From contig NC_081825.1 of NCBI RefSeq assembly GCF_030867095.1, positions 48,722,501-48,786,500 of the forward strand: a stretch of 64,000 nucleotides of DNA, read 5' to 3'. Source of the stretch: Alligator mississippiensis (Eukaryota > Chordata > Crocodylia > Alligatoridae). Shown here piece after piece: positions 35,954 to 47,289 of the stretch; within the stretch, counting starts at the first letter, position 1; the number at the start of each line of letters is the position of its first letter. The notes below the pieces were generated by a model, which saw nothing but the letters and a program-made list of their open reading frames with translations, did not search any database and had not been told where the DNA came from. The translations under genes and the position numbers were made by a program.

Positions 35954-38272
35954 TCTGAGTGGTGAAAATGAAGGTCCAAACCAAGCAATATCATTACTAT
36001 TGCCTCTTTTGTGGTTCTATAAATATATGCGACAGGGCCTCATATCTCCCACAAAATTGTGTCAGAGGTTCATAGATTTGTTTATTCTTCCATGCTCCAG
36101 CCCCCACTATATGTTCATTCCCAGGCCCAGGCCTACTGTGTGTTCATTTAAAAATGATAATGTCAGGATTGGCCTGCAAGATATTTAAATCAAAACTAAC
36201 TAATGCAAAGTCATTCCTACCACAAGCTGTCTTTTGGGGGAATGGAATGAGGCAATGATCTTTGATATAAGTCATAACACTTCAGAATTGATTCAGTTTT
36301 CCCAATACAAGCCAAGCCCAAATGGTTTTCACAATTCCCCCCAGACTCATTCCAGTGGCTTACCCGAACTGTGGCTTATAGAAAAGAGATGTCAAGCTTA
36401 AGTATCTAATCAATATTCCTCCTGATTCTAACCCACTCTTGAGAGGTGATGGTTGTAAATCTGTTATGCTGGAAATCAAGCAAATTTGTTGGCAAGCCAA
36501 AACATGCTAGACATCTTGGTAACTAACAAGGGTTCTCCAAATAAGTCCTCATCATAGTGTTTTCCAGTGGGGGCAGCAAAGACATATGGAGTGGGGGCTC
36601 CTCCAAGTAAGACCCTAGTTTTCCAAGCTCTGTGGGGGCAACAGAGGTCTTTTGTCACCCCCACATTTCCAACATATCCTGCACCCTACAATGAGCTGCA
36701 GTCCAGGACAGATCCAGGGAGCATGCACTGGTACAGTTGCACCCCACACTCTCCCACCCCTTTGATTCCTGGTCCAACCAAAGCTTAAAAACAACTGCCC
36801 AGTAGAAGCAGCAGCTTTTCTGGAGAATGTTAACTGACTTCATGGCTCATTATAATCTACCGGATTCCTTCTAAACTCTTCATTCCATGGGTGTTAATGA
36901 TCCTCTCTCCTTTTAACGTTTTTGATGTTCCACTAATTAAGCTATTTTTTTCTTCTGCTATTCTGCTGTCTGCTAGTGGCTCCTGGTAATGGAGCTCCTA
37001 TGTCACAGCCCTAAATACTGCTTTTAACTCTAGCTAGAAGCATTAACTCACATGATCATTAAATCAGGTGTGGAAATAAATGTTAGTGAAGTACTAGTTG
37101 CACTTTGAAGATGCTCAAGAAGGCCAGATTTGTTTTATAAATCTGAAAGAGAGATGTACATTTAATTCTAATGACTACAGAATTAAAAAGCAACATCTTT
37201 TGATTATTTTGCCTATTTTTGTGTTTTTTAGATGATATTGCAAAGTAATGCACATTCCACTAAAGTTGTATTTAATTTTATATTTATATTTAATCTGCTT
37301 TGATCTTAAACTGAATAATATAGCCCTATGCCCCTAGCATATTAGTCAAACTTCTAGTTGCTTTTTAACTGAAAAAAATATACTGGCATGTTGCGTTATA
37401 TATGATGATGGACCACACTATCTGTACCTCCATTTTTAAAATCCGAGCTCTGCCAAAGGCTGCAGGCTCTAGATATCAACCCACTGAAGAAATAAATCAG
37501 TCTCCTTCCCCTAACTGTGTTTCACACTACATGCACCAGAACTGCGGGAGCGGTGGGGAGGGGAAGGATGAAGAAAAAAAGAAAATGGCTACAGGCAACA
37601 ATTTTTACTACCGCTGGTTCTGCATGCCCCTTTGTATACACCTAAAGGGTTGGTCAAACAGTACAACATGAATGCATGTGTTCAGTTTTCCCTCTTTATT
37701 GAAATTTCTGATTATTCATGTTTTTCTGAAACACTTTATTTTGTGTTTGCTTGTTTATGGTTGTACTCCCCAAGCTTTCCAAACTTGTTTTACTGTTGCA
37801 CTCTGTAAATAGCTATTTGCTTTTTTTCTCCTAGTTACATTTTCCAGATAAACAATTTAATTTTCTTTGGCTGTCTTTGTTTAGGTTATCAGTCTTAGCT
37901 AGCTTTATTTATTTTGGTTAGATTATTTCTCTTGCTAAACCTTTGATAATTTATTCATTCTGACAATCAATTAAGTTCTCTACCTGTTGAACCATTCACT
38001 TCACAGTCCTGATGAAAGGGAAAGCTGACGCCTTGTAAAAAAGATATTTTAGAAAAACCTGAAAAGAGAAACAAGGGCATGCATATCACAAAAAAAATTC
38101 CACCATTCATACTAAGTTGCTGGCAGGGAAAGAAACACAATAAAAAAAATTGACCAACTCACAGAACTCTTCAAGGGCCAAGCTGGCTGCCTTAACCAGT
38201 AATGAAAGGCTAAAAAAAAGTGACAGAAGTTCTTTAAGGACCGTATTGCTTAGTGATACAGGCAAAGAAAGA
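35954..38272. other. unique AT-rich DNA, no gene seen
   Basis: AT-rich sequence with no supported coding exon, RNA gene or named repeat. Confidence 0.6.
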
Positions 38273-38386
38273 GGAACAATGTGTCTACATGTGCAAATGC
38301 TCTAGGGTAGTTTTACTATAGAGTAACTTACCTTTAGTGTAAAGCCACCCCAGAGCTTTTGCACATGTAGACATGCCCATTGTTCC
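38273..38386. mobile_element. palindromic 114-bp MITE
   Basis: The whole unit is an imperfect palindrome. GGAACAATG, then TCTACATGTGCAAA and GCTCTAGGGT on the left mirror GCACCCCAGAGC-like sequence, TTTGCACATGTAGACA and CATTGTTCC on the right, around a short centre near 38330. The TCTACATGTGC terminal motif recurs near 39035 and, diverged, near 40430, and resembles the Harbinger-like MITE at 26140. Confidence 0.65.
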
Positions 38387-38413
38387 TTTAAAGTAAAACC
38401 ACCATGTAATTTA

Positions 38414-38752
38414 CTCTAGAACAGTGCTTCTCAAAGTGGTGGTCTGTGGACCGGTGCCGGTCCATGAGCCACCGGTCGCCGGTCCGCAGCGAGTTCCCAG
38501 GAAGGAAAGAAATATATTTTCAGAAGCATAACATTGATATGTCATAGCGCCACAGTTTGTACATTCCAACACTCCAGGTGACACCACATCGTGCAAGGTG
38601 AGGAAAGAGAAAGAAACAGCTGGTCGCGCATTTGTGTAGGGCTGTTACACACAGTTGCTGCCAACAGCTGAACCGGGCACCGGTCCCTGGCCCACTGGAA
38701 AAAAAATTGCCTGTCTGCCACATCAGATAGTTTGAGAAGCACTGCTCTAGAG
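38414..38752. mobile_element. hAT (Charlie-type) MITE with near-perfect 8-bp TSD
   Basis: The element at 38422-38744 (323 bp) starts CAGTGCTTCTCAAAGTGGTGG and ends TAGTTTGAGAAGCACTG, giving 14 bp of perfect terminal inverted repeat (CAGTGCTTCTCAAA). The flanks are CTCTAGAA (38414-38421) and CTCTAGAG (38745-38752), identical at 7 of 8 bases. These are hAT hallmarks, and the CAGTGSTTCTCAAA end is Charlie-like. There is no transposase coding. Confidence 0.85.
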
Positions 38753-39090
38753 TAAACCCACTGTGGACAGCTACCTACATGTGTGGGGAAGTGGGAGCAG
38801 ATTTGCAAAGAATCTTCCAGTCCAGGACCAATGACTGTGGACCTAGGGTTGGAAGATAAGAATCTCGCAGCCCCTGCTCCCCAATCATGATCATAAAGCA
38901 GGGGCTCAGAGCTCCCTGCTGTCAGGGAAGGGGGACATTGAGCCCACCCATGCTCCAGTAGTGGAGGCTGCCCTGGCAGCAGGCAGCAGGGAACAATCTC
39001 CTGCCCCCTGCTGCCCAACTAACTGGCTCCCAGTCAGATATCTACATGTGCGCTAGTATGCAGTATGTCATCGAGTATATATTTGCTACG
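38753..39090. other. GC-moderate sequence, no gene seen
   Basis: It contains an inverted pair AGCCCCTGCT / AGCAGGGGCT around ATCATGATCAT near 38870-38910, and the TCTACATGTGC motif near 39035. It is possibly part of a larger broken MITE. Confidence 0.35.
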
Positions 39091-40305
39091 TATTTCATAG
39101 ATTTCATAGACATTAGTGCTGGAAGGGACCTCGGAAGATCATCGAGTCCAGCCCCCTGCCCAAAGGGCAGGAAGTCAGCTGGGGTCATAGGATCCCAGCA
39201 AGATAAGCATCCAGTTTGCTTTTGAAGGTGTTCAATGTAGGCGCTTGAACCACCTCCGGTGGCAGGCTGTTCCAGACCTTGGGCGCTCAGACAGTAAAGA
39301 AATTCTTCCTTATGTCCAGCCTGAAACGGTCTTGTAGTAGTTTATGACCATTCGACCTAGTTGTCATCCCTTGGGGCGCTCTGGTGAACAAACGTTCCCC
39401 CAGATACTGGTGGTCACCCCTGATAAACTTATAGGTGGCCATCAGATCACCCCTGAGCCTGCGCTTTTCCAGGCTAAAGAGCCCCAGGGCTCTCAGCCTG
39501 TCATCGTAGGGTCTGCTTCCCTGACCTCTGATCATGCACGTGGCTCTTCTCTGGACTCTCTCAAGCTTCTCCACACCCTTTTTGAATTGTGGAGCCCAAA
39601 ACTGGGTGCAGTACTCCAGCTGCGGCCTCACTAAGGCCGAGTACAAGGGGAGAATGACGTCCCTGGATTTGCTTGAGAAGCATCTATGGATGCAAGCCAG
39701 CATTTTTGTCGCTTTACTAGCTGCAGCATCGCACTGCAGGCTCATGTTCATCTTGTGGTCAATGATGATCCCCAAGTCTCTTTCTTGCATAGTGCTAGCC
39801 AACATAGCACTGCCGAGCCTATAAGGATGCTGCGGGTTTTTCTTCCCAAGGTGGAGAAACTTGCATTTATCGGTGTTGAACACCATCAGATTCTCATCCG
39901 CCCACTTGCTGAGCATGTCCAGGTCAGCCTGGATCACCCGCCTGTCTTCTGGTGTGGATGCTTTTCCCCAAAGTTTGGTGTCATCAGCGAATTTGGCCAG
40001 TCCACTTCTGACTCCAGTGTCCACATCATTAATGAAGATGTTGAACACTATGGGTCCAAGGACAGAGCCTTGGGATACCCCACTGGTCACAGGACACCAC
40101 GATGATTGACTTCCATCAATTACTACCCTCTGGGTCCGACCACAGAGCCAATTTTCCAGCCAGTGGATCGTGGAGGACCCAAGGAGACAATTGGCCAGTT
40201 TCTCCAAGAGGTGATCATGGGAAACCAGATCAAAGGCTTTTTTGAAGTCAAGGTATATGACATCAATCTCTTCTCCCTTGTCCAGGTGATAGGTCACCTG
40301 GTCGT
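39091..40305 (-). mobile_element. CR1 LINE, 5'-truncated, well preserved
   Basis: On the plus strand it opens with the CR1 3' terminal repeats TTTCATAGATTTCATAGACA and then GCTGGAAGGGACCTCGGAAG. It runs to GTCACCTGGTCGTA at 40305, where similarity to the copy at 47.29 kb is cut. It therefore holds the RT C-terminal two thirds and the 3' tail, as expected of a LINE that stopped reverse transcription early. It lies inverted relative to the copy at 47.29-48.57 kb. Confidence 0.9.
39287..40297 (-). pseudogene. CR1 ORF2 reverse transcriptase, C-terminal 336 codons, open frame
   Basis: An uninterrupted 336-aa frame of CR1 ORF2. DVIYLDFKKAFD (residues 12-23) is RT block A. QGSVLGP (76-82) is the PQG block, with Ser in place of Pro at 75. 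KFADDTKLWG has the catalytic Asp pair at 105-106. C-terminal RT thumb words follow: ILPLYSALVRPQLEYC, RVQRRATCMIRG and [20 protein letters not shown]. The protein ends RLDIRKNFFTV, followed by the CR1 3' region. The endonuclease and RT fingers are missing because the element is 5'-truncated, so it cannot retrotranspose alone. The intact frame suggests a young insertion. The listed Met is internal, not a true start. Confidence 0.85.
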
Positions 40306-40436
40306 ATATGGTCTATATTTAAAGATAGAAAATTTAATCATGATTAGAGCAAATTACAGCATAGTAAGCATCTGCACATATAGACAGTGATGCTTACTGC
40401 TCTAATTACAAATAAAGTGTCTCATGTAGATGCACC
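40306..40436. mobile_element. partial Harbinger-like MITE
   Basis: An inverted pair ATTAGAGCA ... TGCTCTAAT encloses GTAAGCATC ... GATGCTTAC. The right end GTCTCATGTAGATGCACCC resembles the GGGTGCCTATAGACATG end of the MITE at 26140. The left end is missing or displaced by the CR1 insertion. Confidence 0.4.
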
Positions 40437-42157
40437 CAATGAGAAGCTCCTATCTAGGAGCGTCGCTGAGTGACAAAGTGTGCAAATAGCCCCAATTGCA
40501 GTGGAAATCCAGGCAGTTTGCTTGAAGTGCCAACCACCCACCTGCATTGCCTGGTATGGGCAGGAAAGGGCCAGTCCGTACCTGGGGAAGTGGAGCCAGA
40601 AGGAGCATAGCAGCACGCAGTGCTGACACTGCAGTTTGTGAGTACCTGCACACTAAATGTTAAGAAGCAAGCAGTCTCTGACATCAAAAACCTATGCCTA
40701 ACACTAGACCTTAAAAGACCCAAAATGCCTTTCAGTTAGGAGAGAAAAAACAGCATGTTTATGCCGCTCTCCCCGACAGAGAGCATGGTAAGCACCTGTG
40801 CTTCTTCCCCAGATTGGAGACCCAGAGGAGTCTCTGGCTATTTCATGGCACAGGACAGGTGAGCAGAAACCTCTGGGTGGGAGCCTGTGTTCAGGTGCAC
40901 AAAAACAGCAAGCCCAGAGGAGGATACTGGGAAGAACCCTATGCCAAAGCCTGGAAGACATGCACATGACAAGTAGGGTAAAGTAAAAGACCAAAAAAAA
41001 AAAAAAAAAAAGAGAGAAGAGAAGAGACACAAGTTTAAGCAGTGTTTACAGTCTGGGCAGGGCAAACCCCACCCCAAAGGTTGATTATTGAAGCCAATGT
41101 CATGGCAGCCAGGGAACTAATAGATTGATCCTGGAATTTCAGTTGTGTTTAATATTTCTTATAGCATTTATGAATTGATTGGATTCCTATGTTTTACACT
41201 TCTATGAATGGGTAGCATGAATAGGACAACCTAGGACTTCTCATAGGCATATGTGGGGATAAGCTGTCAGGCAATCAAGTGCCTTGGATTAAATTTTATA
41301 AATGCATGTCTTCCCCACATCCTGACACAAAAGGGACTGATAAAAAAGTGTACTTCTCACCCGGACACAAGGAAGGTCTGAATATAAACCAAGGGCAAGA
41401 GAAGCACAGGATACTGTTGGCTTAGAACTATAACAACTGGAGCCATGAAGTTTGGTTGACAAGTGGATGGGGTGTAAAGAAGGCAGAGCCCCATGTGAAA
41501 ATCACTGATGGGACACATTTATGATAGCCTATTTTAACATAGAAGCCTCCTTTTTCTTCATTCTTTCTATTTAAGATCAAGATGTGGTGGGTAAGTCAAG
41601 GGGGACAGGGAGACTTACTGTGAGCAGGTAGCCCAAAGTACCCAGACATCTATGGTACAAGGCTGCCAAAACAGGAAAAATTGGTCCAAACATCCAAGAC
41701 ACCAACTGTTTTTGCTAAAGCAGGTTACAATGAGATTACTGCCCCTACAGTAAATGTCACTCAAAGGCTCACAACCAAGCAAACCAACCCCAAACAAAAG
41801 TCCGTGAAGTCCAGTGGAAGGTAAATAAGTCCATGAACCCAAAATGAAAAGCAGTACAGCAAAAGGCTTCATTCATGTAACATAAATCATTCTGGAGCAA
41901 GTGGTCCACCTCCTATTTTTTTTCGTTCGTTGACGTCTGATACTGAAAACAGTGGGCATTTTACATTAACTTCAACAGGAATAGTGTTTCAGGCATTAGA
42001 TAGTCTTTACATACAGCTGAGTTGTTATTTTTTCTTGTAAGGGTCTTGAGAAAGACCATTGTTTGAGTATAAACAAATGTGTAAATAAAAGGTAGTTACC
42101 AAATACCGTCTAAGAATCGACTATACTGGATGCTAAAAAAATTAAATTGCCTTATAG
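40437..42157. other. no gene seen; poly-A and LTR fragment
   Basis: A 19-base A run at 40993-41011 is followed by GA repeats. Bases 41450-41520 (GGATGGGGTGTAAAGAAGGC, then AGAGCCCC) resemble the GGGGTGTAGGGAAGG...GGAGCCCC segment of the LTR-like family, probably an old fragment. The rest is AT-rich. Confidence 0.45.
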
Positions 42158-43082
42158 GGATATGTCCCAGGGAAGCAGGGATGCCAGGAGAACCCTGCGG
42201 TGGCAAAGGGGTCCGCTTACCTCCCGCAGGGCCGGAGGAGCCGAAGGGGGCCCACGCGCTGGCTGTGCTGGCGCGGGTCGTCAGCCAGGCATTTATCCGG
42301 CTGCAGCTGAGTGGCGGGGGCTGGGCACGCCTGCCGGGAGAAACAAAAGGCGGCCCTGCCAAGGCAACGGGGTGGCTGAGAGAAGAGAGCTGAAGCACGG
42401 AGCCCCAGTGAGGGGGGAATCAGCCGCCACCCGCAGAGTGTGGGACAGCACAAGGAGGAAGCGGAGACGGCTGCGAGCAACACGGTGGAGCAGCTGGGAG
42501 CACAAGGAGGGGAGGAGTCAGCTCCCTAAGTGGGGACACAGCCAGTGGGGAAGCCGGCAGCTGAGGCGGCAGCCGCACCAGCAGCAGTGCCCGGAGCGGG
42601 GCAGACTGCATCCCACACCACAGAGCCAACGGCAAGGGGAACCGCGGTGTGGGCTATTGGAGCAGCAAAGAGGCCAGCCGCATCCCAGGGAAGGAGGGAC
42701 CAAGTCAGTGTCCCTACTGGGGGTATACCCAGTCTGAAGACCGCTGTTGACGGCCACGGGGAGTGAGGCAAGTGAGGACAAGGCAAGAACGGGTAAGAGG
42801 CCAGAATAGGAAGACCCAAACGTGGCGAATGGCCGGGGTGTAGGGGAGGACGGAGCCCCAAGAGTACCCGTGGAGGAGCGCGCCAGTGCCGGGGTATACC
42901 CCAAGGGAAGACCCCCCCACTGAAGGCATCATCAAAGTCATGGCAGGCGAGTTCTGGGTTCCCCCTTGATACCAGCCGGGGTAAACTCCGGGGCGCACTA
43001 GCAAAGCCCGGGCGCGCGAGATCTGGGGCCCGGGCAAAGGCGGCGCGTGAACTCCTGGTAGAACGGAGGCGGGTACAGGATA
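42158..43082 (-). mobile_element. LTR-like retroelement, 5-bp TSD, splice donor (copy C)
   Basis: GGATA at 42158-42162 and 43078-43082 flanks a 915-bp unit. On the minus strand it starts TGTACCCGCC and ends CCCTGGGACA, so the termini are TGT...ACA. It is markedly GC- and CpG-rich. It shares with copies A and B the CGCCTGCCATGACTTTG block and CTTGGGGCTCCGTCC with CCCCTACACCCC. Near its 3' end are a TATA-like GGATAAATG (42291-42298) and, about 75 bases on, a 5' splice donor GAG|GTAAGCG (complement at 42215-42220). Several long overlapping open frames on both strands reflect GC content. No retroviral protein is recognisable. Confidence 0.7.
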
Positions 43083-44929
43083 TTTATAGAAAGCCATACA
43101 GAGCTTGAAAACTTTTAGACATATTTTCCTTGCAATCTTCTGCTTCTTATTATATCTTTGGGTGTAAGAAGTTTTATAGCTCCTGTTTTATAGCTCTATT
43201 GAAGGTTTAGAAATTTAAACAAACAGTTTTCCCCCATTACAACCATATAATTTATCGAGTCAGGGGCCTTGCTCAGTTTATTACATTATTTTTCCATGCA
43301 TGAAAATTCATTTGCTGCTTGCTTCTTATTGAAAATGGTAATTTCCTGGGTGGATGCACATCTGTTATCATACTGGAATCCAGTATGATGAGCTGTAGTG
43401 CAATACATTGGCACACCCATCTCCTTTCATTAATGGTCCAAAATATCCCTTTTCTGATTTAGCCAAACAAGCAAATAAACAAACACACAAATAAAAAAAA
43501 AAAGAAAACATGGTGTCTTATAGAAAATACAGTTTGCCTTCTGATTTCTGTGTAAGCTCTGTAGTCACCACAAGGCATAACATACAATGTTTTGGGTTTT
43601 TTACACTTACTTTTTAAAGTGATAACTAGAGCAGTAAGCATTTTGAAAGCAAGTCCTAAGTAGGTAGAGAAGCACATTCAGAGTTCAAAAGATCCAGAGG
43701 AAAAAATCCTTTATAGTAATGGTAAAACCAAAAATGGTGTTGCCTACATTACTTAACACCAATCTCTCATCAGCACCTTGCTTTCCCCTCCCTCCCACCT
43801 GCCTCCTACCCCCGCACATGCACACATACAGACCACTTTTCCTAAAATTTTGAATTAATTATGACTTTTCTTTTTGGCTATAAAATCCCATCATCTTATC
43901 AAGCAAATAAGGAGAAGGGAATTGTCTTGAGCACCTCTTTTTTCTTTGTCACCCAAAGACACATCTCCATTTTAGATGGCTTGAAACTCAACTGAAATAA
44001 ATGAGACTCATAGAAAATAATTTCCTCCCCGCCTCCCCCTCCGCCCCCCAAGAATGTAGTGTCAACATCAATAACCTTCCAACCTGCCTTTGAAATAGGC
44101 CCTTAAACTGGGTTTTAAACTGATTTGACTAGGTCTAGGACTAGACCATTTAGAATTTTGCATCCTATAGCAGGTACTGTATCTTGTCTGGAGGAAATGG
44201 TTGCTGAATATCCTAGAAGTTATTGGCTCAAATTCATATTTTCCCAGGTGAGTTATGAAAATAGTAAGAGAAAGGTCCTGTTTTGAAGAAGCTAAATTTT
44301 GTAGAGGCAGCAGAGGCAGAAAGAAATGCAAACATATATATTCAGGTTGCCAGGTTGGGGAAGAGGCCAGATCTAGTAATCTGTCAACTGAATCACTGCC
44401 TATTCAAAGGTGATAATCACTAATAAATGCAACTGCAGTCAGAGGAAGCTTCAAGAGCTTGGCATTTCATTCTATGGATCATATCATTCTCCAACCCAAA
44501 TGAACTTTATTAAGGTATACAGAACCAATAGAAACATGAAACCTTGAGATAGATCCTATTCTTCTTCATAAATTTAGAAATCGTTAGCTCACTGCAACTA
44601 CAATGTTACCATACTAACATTTATTATTTTATAACATTTATTACTGGTGATAGTATATTTAGAGAAACAAAAAGAGCTCTTTATATATGTACAGAAGGTA
44701 TTTTGAAAGGAGTAGTTAACCTAATGCCTTCAATGTTTTTAAATAGTACACAATGTTATTAAAGAGATCCTGAGTTTTATTAATCATACCCTGGGTTTGA
44801 GGTGGAAAGGAAAAGTCTGTCACGTGCAGTTACAGTGTTTTCAGAATTATTGTTAAGAGTATGACCTGAAAAAAAATTTGTGATACAAAGGTGAATGTCT
44901 GTAACACAAAATTTAGGGTAGATCCACAG
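43083..44929. other. unique AT-rich DNA, no gene seen
   Basis: It includes a perfect 10-bp-arm palindrome TCATACTGGA/TCCAGTATGA at 43368-43388. No coding or RNA gene was seen. Confidence 0.6.
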
Positions 44930-45810
44930 CTGCTAAAAATCAGTACTGCATCATGGGCATCATTAAAATATCATTAGCTTCTCTTAAATCTATTTAATCA
45001 AATTGAAGACAACCCTGAATTTAAGACAATCCCTCAATAATTAGATTCTACATGTAGAACAATTATAAATTTGTTATAATTTCCAAGTATAGAAACTAAT
45101 TTTTGAAAGCGTGTCTTAAATTCACCCCAACACCTGACTGCTGCAGCAGGGAAAGCAGTAACTGGTGGGGGAGCAGGTCAAGCAGCCCCCTTGTCCTCTC
45201 TCCCTACACTTCTTCCCCCTGTAGGCTTTTTGCCCCTCCCCCCGACCCTGCACCTCCTCACCCAAAGCTCCCCAGTCTCTGCCTCTCCCCCAACTCCCCA
45301 CAATCTCTACCCATTCACTCATCACATCTCACAATCTATGTTTCCCCCCCACCCCCATAATGCCAGATGCAGCTAGGGCTTTGTCCCCTGTCAGATCATG
45401 AAGCATAGAATATGAAAGCGCAGCACTTCCTGGGCCATATAGCAGCAATGATGCTCTGGCTTGGCTGAGCAGAGAATGGAGTTTTCCTGTACTCCATGCC
45501 TAGGTGGGAATCCAGCATGAGCCAGAGTTGACCTGTACCTCACAGTAAGGTAGGGGGTGGGGTGGGGGAAAGGGGGCAGAAGCCGCATGGGGCAAGTGCA
45601 GGGTTGAGGGGGGCAGGCAGCTACTGTCCATCTGACTCTAGCCCCGACCCAGGCTCAGAGCCAGAGTCAGAGCTTCAGCAGCCACCTGCCTGCCCCCTTC
45701 CCCCCACTTTATATTCAAATCTAAGATGAGGGGTCCCCCCTCCCCTCCCCCATGCTGACTGGGGAACAAGTCTTATCTTGGATTTGAGTAAATACAGTAC
45801 CTTACAGTTC
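44930..45810. repeat. C-rich repeat-like block flanked by AATTTAAGACA words
   Basis: The centre (45120-45760) is strongly C-rich on the plus strand and purine-poor. It is bordered by CTGAATTTAAGACAATCC (about 45018) and CTTAAATTCACCCC (about 45116) on the left, and by ATTCAAATCTAAGATGAGG (about 45713) and TTATCTTGGATTTGAG (about 45772) on the right. These border words are loosely complementary, suggesting an unclassified DNA transposon or other interspersed repeat. Confidence 0.35.
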
Positions 45811-47289
45811 TTAAAATGTTAATTCCCTAGTTATCTTATAAAATGATACTATAGATTTGGGGAACTAGATTGACAAAGGTATGAATACCTTTCCAACTGA
45901 AATAAGTAAGTATAAATAAAGCAGTTTTAAATTAAGAGAAAGAGACAGACTGTGCACAAATGCAAGAGAAAGAGAAAAAGAGACAACCATTTTAAGAATG
46001 TATGCACACTTGTGTGTGCAGTCAGCACAGGCACTGTCAATTATTAATGGCTAAACAAATATGAAGATGATAAAAGCTTTTTAAGGTACATAACTTCCTA
46101 TTTATTGACAGTGAATGCACTAGTATTTGTTGTACTGCAGGAAATATTTATTCCAATTTAATATTTGTTATGTCATCTTTTCTTACTTAGTTAAGAACAA
46201 AAAAACCTTACAAACTAGTTCAAAGTCACCTTCAGTCACTTACAAACTATTTAAAGGAGAAAGGCATGCCAAATGGCGGTTCACGTTCTACTAAATCTCT
46301 TTCAAATCTCCTAAAGGGAATAAGAAGGGCAGGAGAGTTTGGGGCTATTTCAGAGGTTTATATATAAAAAATACTATCAACAAAGAAGAGGGACTGGAAT
46401 GGGGCAGAAGAACCCAGTATAATATCTAGCAAACAAGAGATTTAAAAATCCTGCCACAAGAACTGGAATCCCTGCAGTTGCTTCCAGAAATCCACCAATT
46501 AGTCCTACTAAGACAGCAGGTATTCTTTGGGGAGCTATGGAAAAGATTAATTTGCAGCAGGCACCTGCTTTTACAGACACAGTGGACATATAACTGCATC
46601 CAGTAGACTGCTGGGGAGTTACAAAAGATCGATGGCTTTGCTCCATGGGATTCTCTCTCTTAGTCTAAACAGACTTTAAATGATATTTTATGGGGTTGAA
46701 GTGTTTACAGAAGTTCCTTTTTCTTTCTGTTTGAAATCAGCTAACAGTATTTTTCTGCTTGAATACAGCATGTAATAATAATAATAATAATAGTAAATAT
46801 TACCCTACAAAACTGAAAAGTATCAGCTGGTAACAATTACAGTTCTATCAATAGTTTTAATATTGATTCCTACCCTGATCTTTTCAGTTTAGATTTACTC
46901 AGAATAATGTAGAATTCTTCCCATAGGAGACTTGTGATAATGAACTTAATAGTGTTTGTTTTTTTCATATAGCCTAAGCGAAATATGAATCATTAACAAG
47001 CCCTGAAATTCCATAATAGCAAACTATTGACAAAGTCTTACCCAGGGTGATAATGTGCAAAGCTATATTTCCACTATTAACCAGTACAGTGATCAAGGGA
47101 CTGGGAATGTATCATAACCTTTCACTTGAAGTTTACTACTGCAGATTTGGCTACAGTTGGCAGTCATTACCCTCAAATAGTTCACTTGTACTATATGTGA
47201 AATAAGTCATTGGCATCACCCTAGGTTTTATAGCTAGATAGATCTATCTCCACACTAGGATAACTAGAATCCCTTTCAGTTTCCTCTGA
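45811..47289. other. unique AT-rich DNA, no gene seen
   Basis: It contains an (AAT)n microsatellite at about 46773-46792. A minus-strand 89-codon frame (46377-46646) has a hydrophobic stretch but no recognised family. Confidence 0.55.

Noticed and set aside
42147..43097. Many overlapping open frames of 70-196 codons in the GC-rich block.
   Set aside because: They lie on both strands inside an LTR-like element and follow GC content. None resembles retroviral or host protein.
46377..46646. A small minus-strand frame with a membrane-like stretch.
   Set aside because: Short, isolated in AT-rich DNA, with no recognisable family. Chance is the simpler reading.
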